DNA of 64,000 nt, from NCBI GenBank assembly GCA_028868735.1, contig JAGWTW010000007.1, positions 1 to 64,000 on the forward strand. Reading direction: 5' to 3'. The notes under the pieces were generated by a model that saw only the letters and a list, made by a program, of their open reading frames with translations, did not search any database and was not told the DNA's origin. This document shows positions 38,207 through 47,326 of the stretch, one piece after another (the stretch's first letter is position 1; every line of letters begins with the position of its first letter). The translations under genes were made by a program, and so were the position numbers. This DNA comes from Hyphomicrobiales bacterium. Lineage in GTDB: Bacteria; Pseudomonadota; Alphaproteobacteria; Rhizobiales; Beijerinckiaceae.

Positions 38207-39505
38207 ATGACTGACTTTTCGCCGCGCGAGATCGTTTCCGAGCTCGACCGTTACATTGTGGGGCAGGGCGAGGCGAAGCGCGCCGTCGCCATCGCGCTTC
38301 GCAACCGGTGGCGGCGCGCCCAGCTCCAAGGCGCGATGCGCGAGGAAGTGTTGCCGAAGAACATTCTGATGATAGGCCCGACCGGTTGCGGCAAGACCGA
38401 AATCGCGCGTCGCCTCGCACGCCTTGCGCAGGCCCCGTTTTTGAAGGTGGAGGCGACCAAGTTCACGGAGGTCGGCTATGTCGGCCGCGACGTCGAGCAG
38501 ATCGTACGCGATCTCGTGGAGGTCGCGATTGCGCTTTGCAAGGACAAGCAACGAGCCGCCGTCGTGTCCAAAGCCGAGGCGGCCGCCGAAGAGCGCATGC
38601 TTTCGGCGCTCGTCGGCGCCAATGCTTCACAGTCAACGCGCGAGTCCTTTCGCCGCATGCTGCGCGCCGGCGAACTCGAAGACAAGGATGTCGAGATCGA
38701 GACGAATGCTTCAGGCGCCGCAACGCCGTTTCTCGAGTTGCCGAACATGCCCGGCGCGATCGGCGCTATTTCGCTCGGCGACTTGTTCGGGAAGAACGCG
38801 GGCAAGCCGACGAGGCGACGCCTCAAAGTGCGCGACGCGCGCGAGCCATTGATCGCCGACGAGGCCGACAAGCTCGTCGACAAGGATCAGATCGTGCAGG
38901 AAGCGATCCGTGAAACCGAGAACAATGGCATCGTCTTCCTCGACGAGGTCGACAAAATCTGCGCGCGCGAAGGACGCGGCGGTGATGTTTCGCGCGAAGG
39001 CGTGCAACGCGATCTGCTGCCTTTGATCGAAGGCACAACGGTCGCGACGAAACACGGTGCGGTACGAACCGATCATATCCTTTTCGTCGCCTCGGGCGCC
39101 TTTCATGTCTCGAAGCCCTCGGACCTCTTGCCAGAATTGCAGGGCAGGTTGCCGATTCGGGTCGAACTTGCGCCGTTGACCGAAGACGACTTCAATAGAA
39201 TTCTCACCGACACCGAGGCGAGCCTGCCCAAGCAATACAAGGCTTTGCTTGCGACCGAAGGCGTCGACCTCGACTTCAAGCCCGATGGCGTCGCCGCAAT
39301 AGCGCGCTATGCAGCGCAAATTAACGCGTCGGTCGAGAACATCGGCGCCCGTCGTCTGCAGACCGTGATGGAACGGATTCTCGAGGAGGTGAGCTTCAGC
39401 GCGCCGGATCGTGCGGGCGAGACGATCGTTATCGATGCGGCCTATGTCGACAGGAGCATCGGCGAGCTCGCCCGCAACGTCGATCTGAGCCGATTCATTC
39501 TGTAG
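38207..39505 (+). CDS. hslU: ATP-dependent protease ATPase subunit HslU (ClpY)
   Basis: HslU is the AAA+ unfoldase that feeds HslV. At 432 residues it matches the family. It has [21 protein letters not shown], Walker [18 protein letters not shown] near residue 57, the GYVG pore motif in [13 protein letters not shown], the I-domain with the variable acidic section, Walker [10 protein letters not shown], and the sensor region [11 protein letters not shown]. The C terminus ends in VDLSRFIL, which inserts into HslV. The ATG at 38207 follows AAGGA by 8 nt. The same frame is open upstream to 36515, but that is non-coding antisense to hisB, DUF2628 and hisH and lacks a start signal. Confidence 0.96.
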   Translation: MTDFSPREIVSELDRYIVGQGEAKRAVAIALRNRWRRAQLQGAMREEVLPKNILMIGPTGCGKTEIARRLARLAQAPFLKVEATKFTEVGYVGRDVEQIVRDLVEVAIALCKDKQRAAVVSKAEAAAEERMLSALVGANASQSTRESFRRMLRAGELEDKDVEIETNASGAATPFLELPNMPGAIGAISLGDLFGKNAGKPTRRRLKVRDAREPLIADEADKLVDKDQIVQEAIRETENNGIVFLDEVDKICAREGRGGDVSREGVQRDLLPLIEGTTVATKHGAVRTDHILFVASGAFHVSKPSDLLPELQGRLPIRVELAPLTEDDFNRILTDTEASLPKQYKALLATEGVDLDFKPDGVAAIARYAAQINASVENIGARRLQTVMERILEEVSFSAPDRAGETIVIDAAYVDRSIGELARNVDLSRFIL

Positions 39506-39567
39506 AGCCGTTCCGTTCAACCGATCCGCAAGAAGCGGCCCGTGTCAGCCTTCATCCGGAGTTTTCG

Positions 39568-40602
39568 ATGTCCAACTTTCCGCAGCTCGTGTTTTCCGGC
39601 GTGCAGCCGACCGGAAATTTCCATCTCGGAAATTATCTCGGCGCGCTCGTGAAATTCGTGGAAATGCAAAACAATTATGATTGCATCTATTGCGTCGTCG
39701 ACATGCACGCGATCACGGTCGCCCAAGATCCGCTCGAACTCTCGAAACATATCCGCGAGGTAACCGCGGCCTTTCTCGCATCGGGCATCGATCCGAAGAA
39801 GCATATCGTCTTCAATCAGAGTCAGGTGCCGGAACATGCCGAGCTCGCATGGGTGTTCAATTGCATTGCGCGGCTCGGCTGGCTCAATCGCATGACTCAG
39901 TTCAAGGAAAAAGCAGGCAAGGACCGCGAGAACGCGTCCGTTGGCCTCTATGCCTATCCGAACCTCATGGCCGCCGACATTCTGATCTATCGCGCCACCC
40001 ATGTGCCGGTCGGGGAGGACCAGAAGCAGCATCTCGAACTCGCTCGCGACATCGCCCAGAAATTTAACAATGATCTGGCGGACTCGATCGAGCGAAACGG
40101 CTTTGGGGGCGGCTTCTTCCCGTTACCCGAGCCCGTGATTCAGGGGCCGGCGACCCGCGTCATGAGCCTGCGCGACGGCTCGAAGAAGATGTCCAAATCA
40201 GACCCTTCCGAATATTCACGCATCAACCTGACCGACGACGCGGATCAGATCGCGCAGAAAATCCGCAAGGCGAAAACAGATCCGGATGCACTGCCGAGCG
40301 AAGCCGCTGGGCTCGCCGGACGGCCGGAGGCCGATAATCTCGTGGGGATATTCGCGGCGCTTCAGGGCGTCGCAAAGGAGGACGTCTTGCGTGAGTTCGG
40401 CGGACAGAACTTCTCCAGCTTCAAATCCGCTTTGGTCGACCTCGCCGTCGCGAAGCTCGGCCCCGTCGGCGCGGAAATGAAACGCCTTCAGGCCGATACG
40501 GGCCATATCGACGGCGTCCTGCGCGATGGCGCGGCGCGGGCGAGCGCGATCGCAAGAAAGAACATGACGGCGGTGAAGGACATCGTCGGTTTCGTGCGAT
40601 GA
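39568..40602 (+). CDS. trpS: tryptophan--tRNA ligase
   Basis: TrpRS charges tRNA-Trp. The 344-residue class Ic synthetase has the HIGH-equivalent [12 protein letters not shown] near residue 15 and the KMSKS loop [14 protein letters not shown] near residue 208. [14 protein letters not shown] follows the usual order, and [18 protein letters not shown] is the tRNA/substrate region. The ATG at 39568 follows GGAG. It lies 62 bp after hslU and begins a plus-strand series of translation-related genes that runs to trmB. Confidence 0.97.
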   Translation: MSNFPQLVFSGVQPTGNFHLGNYLGALVKFVEMQNNYDCIYCVVDMHAITVAQDPLELSKHIREVTAAFLASGIDPKKHIVFNQSQVPEHAELAWVFNCIARLGWLNRMTQFKEKAGKDRENASVGLYAYPNLMAADILIYRATHVPVGEDQKQHLELARDIAQKFNNDLADSIERNGFGGGFFPLPEPVIQGPATRVMSLRDGSKKMSKSDPSEYSRINLTDDADQIAQKIRKAKTDPDALPSEAAGLAGRPEADNLVGIFAALQGVAKEDVLREFGGQNFSSFKSALVDLAVAKLGPVGAEMKRLQADTGHIDGVLRDGAARASAIARKNMTAVKDIVGFVR

Positions 40603-40723
40603 ACCTCTCAAATGCGCAGCTCGACGTTCGAAACCGCGCCTCGACCGAGATTTGTTGAATTTCACGCGCGATTTCATACGTTAGAGTTTGAATCGCAGCC
40701 GCTCCAATCGAAAGGCGCGCAAG

Positions 40724-41281
40724 ATGTTTATTCAGACCGAGCCAACGCCTAATCCGTCCACCCTGAAGTTCCTGCCGGGTCGGGAAGTGGCGGGCAGCCG
40801 GGTCGCCGAATATCGTTCGGCGAGTGAAGCTGAAGCTTCGCCGCTCGCGGCGGCGCTCTTCTCGGTGGACGGGGTCTCTCAGGTGTTTCTCGGCAACGAT
40901 TTCGTTTCGGTGACGAAGGGCGGCGGCGAGTGGCAGCACCTGAAGCCGAGCATCCTCGGCGTCATCATGGAGCATTTTATCTCCGGCGCTCCGGTTTTCG
41001 CGGGCGCGGAAGCGGAATCCGAGGCCGAGGACGAATTCTTCGATGCGACGGATTCCGATACCGTGGATCAGATCAAGGAATTGATCGAGACACGGGTGCG
41101 GCCAGCGGTAGCTGGCGACGGCGGTGACATCAGATTTCGCGGCTTCAAGGACGGCACCGTCTATCTGGCCATGAAAGGCGCCTGCTCGGGTTGCCCCTCC
41201 TCGACGGCGACGCTGAAGCATGGCATCCAGAACCTCTTGAAACATTTCGTTCCGGAGGTTCAGGCGGTCGAGCAGATCTGA
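40724..41281 (+). CDS. NifU family protein (NfuA-like Fe-S scaffold)
   Basis: This 185-residue protein has an N-terminal Nfu domain (MFIQTEPTPNPSTLKFLPG is the diagnostic start) and a C-terminal NifU-like domain with the cluster ligands in GACSGCPSSTATL near residues 150-162. Nfu proteins carry a [4Fe-4S] cluster and deliver it to targets such as lipoyl synthase and aconitase. The middle linker is acidic (AESEAEDEFFDATDSD). The ATG at 40724 gives the expected N terminus. It stands alone between trpS and tsaB, with 121 bp upstream that could hold a promoter. Confidence 0.94.
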   Translation: MFIQTEPTPNPSTLKFLPGREVAGSRVAEYRSASEAEASPLAAALFSVDGVSQVFLGNDFVSVTKGGGEWQHLKPSILGVIMEHFISGAPVFAGAEAESEAEDEFFDATDSDTVDQIKELIETRVRPAVAGDGGDIRFRGFKDGTVYLAMKGACSGCPSSTATLKHGIQNLLKHFVPEVQAVEQI

Positions 41282-41314
41282 CGGGCGCGGCCCGCTGCCG
41301 ACCGTTGACACAAA

Positions 41315-41995
41315 ATGAGAATTCTCGCGCTCGACACCGCTCTGGCGGCCGCATCGGCTTGCGTCTTTGACGGCGCGAGCGGGGAGATGCTCGCCAGCGA
41401 GACCTTGCCGATGAACCGCGGGCAAGATCAGGCGATCTTGCCGCTGATCGACAGGGTAGTCCGCGCGAGCGGCCAGGGCTCGTCGACCCTGGACCGCGTG
41501 GCTGTGACGGTGGGACCGGGTTCATTTACGGGTATCCGGATCGGAATATCGGCCGCACGAGCGATCGGGCTGGCGCTCGACGCGCCTGTCGTGGGCGTTT
41601 CGACGCTCGCGGCCTATGCCGCGCCACTGGTCCTGGAAAAATCAGAAGGCGTCGTCGCAGCCGGAATCGACGCGCGACACGGCCGCGTCTTCGTGGCTGC
41701 CTTCGCGAGTGGCCAGCCTGTCGTTGCCCCCCGTTGCTGCGCCCCGCGCGAAGCCGTACGAGCTATGGGCGCGGGTCCGCTCTGGCTCACCGGGCCAGCT
41801 TCGCCAGTACTTGGTCTCGAGGCGCTGGCCATGGGGCTCGAAGCCGAAATCGTCGGGAATCCAAGTTATCCGGACATTGTCTATGTGGCCCGGCTGGGTA
41901 TCGCCGCCGATCCGCAGATCGCTCTCGCGCGTCCCTCGTATCTCCGATCGCCAGACGTCAAGCCCCCGCCTGCGCCGGTTCCGGGTGGCCGCTGA
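41315..41995 (+). CDS. tsaB: tRNA threonylcarbamoyladenosine biosynthesis protein TsaB
   Basis: TsaB is the scaffold paralogue of TsaD in the complex that makes t6A at position 37 of ANN-decoding tRNAs. The 226-residue ASKHA-fold protein has ILALDTALAAASACVFD at the start and the conserved VAVTVGPGSFTGIRIGISAARA near residues 62-84. The metal-binding histidines of TsaD are absent, as normal for TsaB. It is followed by rimI after 3 bp, the common tsaB-rimI pairing. The N-terminal start at 41315 is unambiguous. Confidence 0.95.
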   Translation: MRILALDTALAAASACVFDGASGEMLASETLPMNRGQDQAILPLIDRVVRASGQGSSTLDRVAVTVGPGSFTGIRIGISAARAIGLALDAPVVGVSTLAAYAAPLVLEKSEGVVAAGIDARHGRVFVAAFASGQPVVAPRCCAPREAVRAMGAGPLWLTGPASPVLGLEALAMGLEAEIVGNPSYPDIVYVARLGIAADPQIALARPSYLRSPDVKPPPAPVPGGR

Positions 41996-41998
41996 GCC

Positions 41999-42466
41999 GT
42001 GCAGTTCTTTCGCCAACCCGTTTTTCAATGCTCTTCGATCGCGATGCGGGATGCGGTCGCCTGCGCGTCCATGCACGCCTCATCCTTTGCGAAACCGTGG
42101 CCTGCTCTAGAATTCGAACGCTTGCTGGCGAGCGCCCCTGTCGCGGGGGACGGCCTTTGGAAGCGTGATATCTTGACGGGCTTCATTCTTTCCCGTCACG
42201 CGGCCGGAGAAGGCGAAATCCTGACGATCGCCGTCGATCCGGCAAATCGCGGACGGGGCGCGGCCGGAGCGCTGCTGCGTCATCATATGTCGCGACTGGC
42301 CGGTCTCGGCATTGCAGAGCTGTTTCTCGAAGTCGACGAGGCCAACACGGCAGCGCTGTCGCTCTACAAACGGCACGGCTTCGGCAAGGTGGCAGAGCGG
42401 TCGGGATATTACACGCTTCCGGACGGTCGCCGCGCGACGGCGCTCGTGATGCGCTGTGCGCTCTGA
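41999..42466 (+). CDS. rimI: ribosomal-protein-alanine N-acetyltransferase RimI-like (GNAT)
   Basis: RimI acetylates the N terminus of ribosomal protein S18. This 155-residue GNAT protein has the HASSFAKPWP start motif, ILTIAVDPANRGRGAAGALL (acetyl-CoA binding motif A), and the LEVDEANTAALSLYKRHGF motif B, both diagnostic of RimI. It starts at GTG 41999, three bases after tsaB. The first 20 residues look less conserved, so an internal start is possible. Co-occurrence with tsaB is common across bacteria. Confidence 0.9.
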   Translation: MQFFRQPVFQCSSIAMRDAVACASMHASSFAKPWPALEFERLLASAPVAGDGLWKRDILTGFILSRHAAGEGEILTIAVDPANRGRGAAGALLRHHMSRLAGLGIAELFLEVDEANTAALSLYKRHGFGKVAERSGYYTLPDGRRATALVMRCAL

Positions 42467-42509
42467 TCTTGGTAATGTAACTGTCAAGTTCAGCGGCGAA
42501 CTAGGTCCG

Positions 42510-43346
42510 ATGGCCTACCTGCGATTCGCGGCTCTCCCGCTCGTTCTTGCCGCCTCCGTCTGCGCGGGCGTGGCCCTGGCGTTGGCCCCGGCGGGCCTGC
42601 GAGCGGGTGTCAGGCTTCGGCTCGCCAGCCTGCTCTGCAAGCTCGGGTGCCGTGTGCTCGGCCTGCGCGTTCGGACGCTCGGTCCAATTCCGCTCGAGCG
42701 CCCGGCGATGCTCATATCCAACCATATTTCCTGGACGGACGTCCTCGCCTTCGGGTCGGTCGCGCCCGTTTGCTTTGTCGCGCGGCACGATCTCGCCGAC
42801 TGGCCGATCCTGGGCTTGTTGTCGCGGCTTTTCGGCACGATTTTCGTCGAAAGGCGAAGGTTACGGCAGATCCCGCAGGTCAATGCAGAGATGGCGGCGC
42901 GCATGGCGGCGGGCGATCTCGTCGCCCTGTTTCCCGAAGCGACGACCGGCGACGGAACCCGCCTGAAACCATTCCATGCAGTCCATTTGGCGGCCGCTCG
43001 CGATCTGTTGCGCGAACGTCCGGAGCAAAACCGCGTTCTGATCGCGCCCGCAGCCATAGTCTATGGGCGTCGCCGCGGCCTGCCGCTCGGGCGCAACGGC
43101 CGGTCCGAGGTCGCTTGGTATGGGGATTCCGACTTTGTGCCGCATCTGGTCGATCTGATTCGCGACGGCGGCGCTGAATGCACGATTTCGTTCCGTCCAA
43201 CCTTTGAGTTCCGGAGCGGCGACGACCGGAAGGCTGCGACTCGCCGGGCGCGCGCGACCATATCCGGCGAGTTTTCCCGCCTTGTTTGCGGCGTCCCATC
43301 GGAAACGCCGCGTCCTTATGTTCAATCCAGCCTACAAGGCGTATAA
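42510..43346 (+). CDS. lysophospholipid acyltransferase family protein (PlsC-like)
   Basis: This 278-residue 1-acyl-glycerophosphate-type acyltransferase has an N-terminal membrane helix, the HX4D motif in NHISWTD near residues 71-77, the FVERRR motif, and LFPEATTGDGTRLKPFH near residues 145-161. It acylates a lysophospholipid; in Rhizobiales the gene between rimI and miaB has been compared with the ornithine-lipid acyltransferase OlsA. The ATG at 42510 is chosen; an ATG at 42456 overlapping the rimI stop is the alternative. The stop is 2 bp before the miaB start. Confidence 0.88.
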   Translation: MAYLRFAALPLVLAASVCAGVALALAPAGLRAGVRLRLASLLCKLGCRVLGLRVRTLGPIPLERPAMLISNHISWTDVLAFGSVAPVCFVARHDLADWPILGLLSRLFGTIFVERRRLRQIPQVNAEMAARMAAGDLVALFPEATTGDGTRLKPFHAVHLAAARDLLRERPEQNRVLIAPAAIVYGRRRGLPLGRNGRSEVAWYGDSDFVPHLVDLIRDGGAECTISFRPTFEFRSGDDRKAATRRARATISGEFSRLVCGVPSETPRPYVQSSLQGV

Positions 43347-43348
43347 TC

Positions 43349-44782
43349 GTGACTTCGCCACGCGCTGCGGAAGCTGAACCGGGACGGGAATTGACACAGG
43401 GTACAGGCGGGTCTGACAAGACGGCAGGCGGTTTCGTCAAATCCTTCGGCTGCCAGATGAATGTCTACGACTCATCACGAATTTCCGGCATGCTCGGGGA
43501 AGCCGGTTATACGGCGCAGCAAGGGCCCGACGGCGCGGAAGTCATCGTTCTAAATACCTGCCACATTCGCGAAAAGGCCTCGGACAAGGTCTTTTCCGAA
43601 CTCGGCCAAATCCGGGCGTTGAAGGAAGCGCGCGCAGCGCGCGGCATGTCGACTTTCGTCGGCGTCGCGGGTTGCGTCGCGCAGGCCGAAGGCGCCGAAA
43701 TTCTGAAGCGCGAAAGAACGGTCGATTTCGTCGTCGGGCCGCAATCCTATCACCGCCTGCCGGAGATGCTCGCGCGCGCCCGGTTGGGCGAAAGGTCGCT
43801 GGCGATCGAGTTCGAGACGCAGGAAAAATTCGACGGGCTGCGTCAGCGGGGCGCTGCGCCCCCGCTTCGCTTGATTTCGGCCTTTCTTACGATCCAGGAG
43901 GGTTGCGACAAGTTCTGCGCTTTTTGCGTCGTGCCGTACACCCGCGGCGCCGAGGTTTCGCGCGCGCCGGAAGATATTGTGCACGAAGCGGAACAGCTCG
44001 TCGCGGCCGGTGTGAAGGATATCTCGCTGCTGGGACAGAACGTCAACGCATACCGCTGCGAGACTGGCGGAAAACGCTGGGGCCTTGCGAGTCTTTTCGA
44101 ACGCCTCTCGGAGATAACGGGGCTCGAGCGTCTGCGTTACACGACCAGTCATCCGAACGACATGAGCGAGGATCTGATTGCGGCGCATCGGGACCTGCCA
44201 AAGGTGATGCCGTTCCTGCACCTGCCGGTGCAAAGCGGCTCGGACGCGATTCTGAGTGCGATGAACCGGAAGCATACGGCCGGCGCGTATTGCGGCCTGA
44301 TCGAACGGGTAAGACGCGCGAGGCCGGACATCGCGCTCTCTTCCGACTTCATCGTGGGCTTTCCCGGCGAGACCGACGCCGATTTCAGGGCGACGTTGGA
44401 TCTCGTGCGTGAAGTCGGCTTTGCGAGCGCATTCTCTTTCGCCTATTCGATGCGTGCGGGCACACCGGGCGCAGAGCGCAGGGATCAGGTTGCTTCGGAC
44501 ATCAAGAAGGCGCGACTGCTCGAATTGCAGGGGTTGCTGGAAGAGCAAAAAAAGACGTTCAACGCGTCGTTCGTCGGCCGCAACTGCGAAGTGCTGTTCG
44601 AGAGGCGAGGTCGCCACTCCGGTCAGATCGTCGGCCGGACGCCGCAAATGCTTAGCGTCCAGGTCGACGGGCCGGAAAGTCTGATCGGATCGATTCACGA
44701 CGTCGTCATCGAGCGACCAGGCGCCAATTCTTTGTTCGGTCGATTGGCCAGCGAACGTCAAATCAACGAGGCCGCGAATTGA
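43349..44782 (+). CDS. miaB: tRNA-2-methylthio-N6-dimethylallyladenosine synthase MiaB
   Basis: MiaB is a radical-SAM enzyme that thiomethylates i6A37 in tRNA. The 477-residue protein has the N-terminal UPF0004 domain with cluster cysteines in FGCQMNVYDS, LNTCHIREKA and GCVAQAEG. The radical-SAM CxxxCxxC follows in QEGCDKFCAFCVVPYTRG, and a C-terminal TRAM domain ends in HSGQIVGRTPQM. The start is GTG 43349, two bases after the preceding stop; the frame is open further upstream inside that gene. Its stop overlaps the TTG of phoH (TTGA). Confidence 0.95.
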   Translation: MTSPRAAEAEPGRELTQGTGGSDKTAGGFVKSFGCQMNVYDSSRISGMLGEAGYTAQQGPDGAEVIVLNTCHIREKASDKVFSELGQIRALKEARAARGMSTFVGVAGCVAQAEGAEILKRERTVDFVVGPQSYHRLPEMLARARLGERSLAIEFETQEKFDGLRQRGAAPPLRLISAFLTIQEGCDKFCAFCVVPYTRGAEVSRAPEDIVHEAEQLVAAGVKDISLLGQNVNAYRCETGGKRWGLASLFERLSEITGLERLRYTTSHPNDMSEDLIAAHRDLPKVMPFLHLPVQSGSDAILSAMNRKHTAGAYCGLIERVRRARPDIALSSDFIVGFPGETDADFRATLDLVREVGFASAFSFAYSMRAGTPGAERRDQVASDIKKARLLELQGLLEEQKKTFNASFVGRNCEVLFERRGRHSGQIVGRTPQMLSVQVDGPESLIGSIHDVVIERPGANSLFGRLASERQINEAAN

Positions 44783-45834
44783 GCAGCAGGGACGCAGCAT
44801 TGAAGCGCGAGGCCGACCCGCTCCGAAATCAGGGCGGGACCTCGGAGACGGAACTGACGATAAGTTTTCCGGACAATCGACACGCGTCGAATGTGTTCGG
44901 GCAATACGACCATAATCTCGCTAAGATCGAGCGGCGATTGAATGTCGTCGCGGCGGCGAACGGGAATCATGTCACACTGCGCGGTGCGGCGCCGAGCGTC
45001 GATCAGGCCCGCCGGGCTTTGGAGCATCTGTACGCACGCGCCGCAGCCGGCCATCCCATAACGCTCGGCGAAGTCGATGGGGCGGTCGAGGAAAGCGCGC
45101 TGCAGGGCTCGTTGTTCCCGAATGAGGCGAATCTCGGATCGCAACCTTTCGAAGAGATACGCACACGCAAGAAGCCGGGCGTTCGTGCGCGCAACGCGGC
45201 CCAGAGCGCGTACCTGCGCGCATTGAAGAAGTACGAGCTCGTCTTTTCCGAAGGACCGGCGGGAACCGGCAAAACGTGGCTTGCGGTCGGACACGCGGTG
45301 TCATTGCTCGAGCAGGGTCTCGTCGAGCGCATCATACTGTCCCGACCGGCAGTCGAAGCGGGCGAGCGCTTGGGTTTTCTGCCCGGCGACATGCGCGAGA
45401 AAGTCGATCCCTATTTGCGCCCGATCTACGATGCGCTTCAGGATTTCATGGATCCACGCATGGTCGAGCGCGGGATGCAGACCGGAATGATCGAAGTTGC
45501 GCCGCTCGCGTTCATGCGTGGACGCACATTGAGCAATGCTTGCGTTCTACTCGACGAAGCGCAGAACGCAACGACAATGCAGATGAAAATGTTCCTGACT
45601 CGTCTGGGCGAGGGCTCGCGCATGATCGTGAACGGCGATCCGACGCAGACGGATTTGCCACCGGGTCAGAAGTCCGGTCTTAGCCACGCACTGCAAATCC
45701 TCAGGGGCGTGGAAGGAATCGGTCATGTCGTATTTCGCGAGGCCGACGTCGTTCGACATGACCTCGTCCGACGAATCGTCGACGCATACGACTCAGCGGC
45801 CCGGACCACGGAGCCGTCCGAAGGCCGAAAATGA
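44779..45834 (+). CDS. ybeZ: PhoH family protein (YbeZ)
   Basis: PhoH/YbeZ is an NTPase that works with the rRNA-maturation endonuclease YbeY. The 351-residue protein has an N-terminal nucleic-acid-binding region and a RecA-like core with Walker A SEGPAGTGKTWLAVG near residue 157 and Walker B VLLDEAQNATTMQM. The LSRPAVEAGERLGFLPGD motif is specific to the family. It starts at TTG 44779, overlapping the miaB stop, with CGAGG 8 nt upstream. It overlaps ybeY by 4 nt, so miaB-phoH-ybeY-corC form one translationally coupled unit. Confidence 0.93.
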   Translation: MSSRDAALKREADPLRNQGGTSETELTISFPDNRHASNVFGQYDHNLAKIERRLNVVAAANGNHVTLRGAAPSVDQARRALEHLYARAAAGHPITLGEVDGAVEESALQGSLFPNEANLGSQPFEEIRTRKKPGVRARNAAQSAYLRALKKYELVFSEGPAGTGKTWLAVGHAVSLLEQGLVERIILSRPAVEAGERLGFLPGDMREKVDPYLRPIYDALQDFMDPRMVERGMQTGMIEVAPLAFMRGRTLSNACVLLDEAQNATTMQMKMFLTRLGEGSRMIVNGDPTQTDLPPGQKSGLSHALQILRGVEGIGHVVFREADVVRHDLVRRIVDAYDSAARTTEPSEGRK

Positions 45835-46325
45835 GCGGGCCCACCGATATCGTGGTGAGAGCGGACGCGTGGCGAAACCTTCGAGGCGCGAGGCGGGTCG
45901 TCGAACGCGCAATCGATGCGTGCAGACTGGCTCTTGGACGTACGGACGAAAAGGCGGAAACCTGCGTTGTGCTCTGCGACGACGCGGAAATCCGGCGACT
46001 CAATGGGCGATGGCGCGGGTTTGACAAGGCGACCAACGTGCTGTCGTTTCCGGCCAATGCGGGTTCGCAGGGGGCGTCGCTCGGCGACATCGCCATCGCA
46101 TACGAGACCGTCGCCGGCGAAGCGGTCGCCGAAAACAAAGCCCTGCCAGCGCATCTGTCGCACATGGTCGTGCATGGCTATCTTCATCTCGTGGGCTACG
46201 ACCACGAAGACGAGCGCGACGCCGAACAAATGGAGGATATGGAGCGACAAATTCTGGGCGTCCTTGGCATCGACGATCCGTATGCATCAGACGATTCCGC
46301 TAGCAAGCGGCGGCGAACCCGATGA
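45831..46325 (+). CDS. ybeY: rRNA maturation endoribonuclease YbeY
   Basis: YbeY is a zinc endoribonuclease for 16S rRNA 3'-end maturation and ribosome quality control. The 164-residue protein carries the metal motif HMVVHGYLHLVGYDHEDERDAE near residues 112-133, in which H-G-x-L-H-L-x-G-Y-D-H is diagnostic. ATNVLSFP precedes it. It overlaps phoH upstream (ATGA) and the CorC-family gene downstream by 4 nt. The arrangement phoH-ybeY-corC-lnt is widely conserved in proteobacteria. Confidence 0.95.
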   Translation: MSGPTDIVVRADAWRNLRGARRVVERAIDACRLALGRTDEKAETCVVLCDDAEIRRLNGRWRGFDKATNVLSFPANAGSQGASLGDIAIAYETVAGEAVAENKALPAHLSHMVVHGYLHLVGYDHEDERDAEQMEDMERQILGVLGIDDPYASDDSASKRRRTR

Positions 46326-47326
46326 GCGACTCCAACAACGACAAAGCTCCTCCAGCAAGAGCAGGTCTCATTGAACGCGTGAGGCACGTGCTCGGCATGT
46401 CGCCGGCGTCCTTGCGCGACGACATCGAGGACGCGCTGGAGCAGCCCGAACGAGCGGATGACTTTTCGCCGCAGGAACGATCGATCCTGCGGAACGTGTT
46501 GAGCTTGCACGAGCACCGCGTTCACGACGTGATGGTGCCGCGCGCCGACATTATTGCGATCGCAATTTCCGCGAGTCTTGCAGACGTCCTCTCGGTGTTT
46601 CGCACGGCCGGCCACTCACGCCTGCCAGTACATGGCGAAACGCTGGACGATCCACGCGGCATGATTCATATCCGCGATTTCGTAGATTTCGTCGCGAGTC
46701 TCGTCGAAAGCCGAACGAGAGATCGAAGGGGTGCGCCAGACGCCGCTGTCGTCGATCAAAGGGTCGAGGGGCTCGCGGCGCTCGGCGCGCTCGACCTGTC
46801 ATCGTCACTCGCGAAGGCCGGAATCATCAGACCCGTCCTCTTTGTTCCGCCGTCGATGCCGGCGCTCGACCTGCTGGTGAAGATGCAGGCGTCGAGGACA
46901 CATATGGCGCTCGTGATCGACGAATATGGCGGTACCGACGGCCTCGTCTCGATCGAAGATGTGGTCGAAATGATCGTCGGCGATATCGAGGACGAACACG
47001 ATACGGACGATGAGCCGGTGATAGCCCGCATTTCGGACGGCGAGTTTTTGATCGATGCACGCGCCGGACTGCCGGCTGTTTTGAAGGAGACGGGGCTGGC
47101 GTTGCCGTCTTCTCCTGACGCCGACATCGAAACGATCGGCGGGTTCATCGTCACGGCCGCAGGCCGCGTTCCTGCGCGCGGTGAAATTATTCGCTGCCCG
47201 GGCGCGCCCGCCGAATTTGAGGTCGTAGACGCCGATCCGCGACGGATCAGCACAGTTAGACTACGCTTGTTGCATGCCGATTCGCCTGGGGAAGGATCCG
47301 AACAAGCCGCGGACGCCCGTGACTGA
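46322..47326 (+). CDS. hemolysin/CorC family protein with CBS and transporter-associated domains
   Basis: This 334-residue cytosolic protein of the CorC/YbeX group is proposed to act in magnesium/cobalt efflux or ribosome-linked functions. It has two CBS domains: HDVMVPRADIIAI followed by LADVLSVFRTAGHSRLPVHGE and GMIHIRDFV, then MALVIDEYGGTDGLVSIEDV. A C-terminal transporter-associated (CorC_HlyC) domain follows, with ETIGGFIVTAAGRVPARGE. It overlaps ybeY by 4 nt, and the lnt gene starts inside its last 53 bp. No membrane helices are visible. Confidence 0.92.
   Translation: MSDSNNDKAPPARAGLIERVRHVLGMSPASLRDDIEDALEQPERADDFSPQERSILRNVLSLHEHRVHDVMVPRADIIAIAISASLADVLSVFRTAGHSRLPVHGETLDDPRGMIHIRDFVDFVASLVESRTRDRRGAPDAAVVDQRVEGLAALGALDLSSSLAKAGIIRPVLFVPPSMPALDLLVKMQASRTHMALVIDEYGGTDGLVSIEDVVEMIVGDIEDEHDTDDEPVIARISDGEFLIDARAGLPAVLKETGLALPSSPDADIETIGGFIVTAAGRVPARGEIIRCPGAPAEFEVVDADPRRISTVRLRLLHADSPGEGSEQAADARD

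Noticed and set aside
43341-43347. TATAAT-like sequence just before the miaB start as a promoter
   Set aside because: It overlaps the preceding stop codon, has no -35 element at a suitable distance, and would leave no leader before the GTG.
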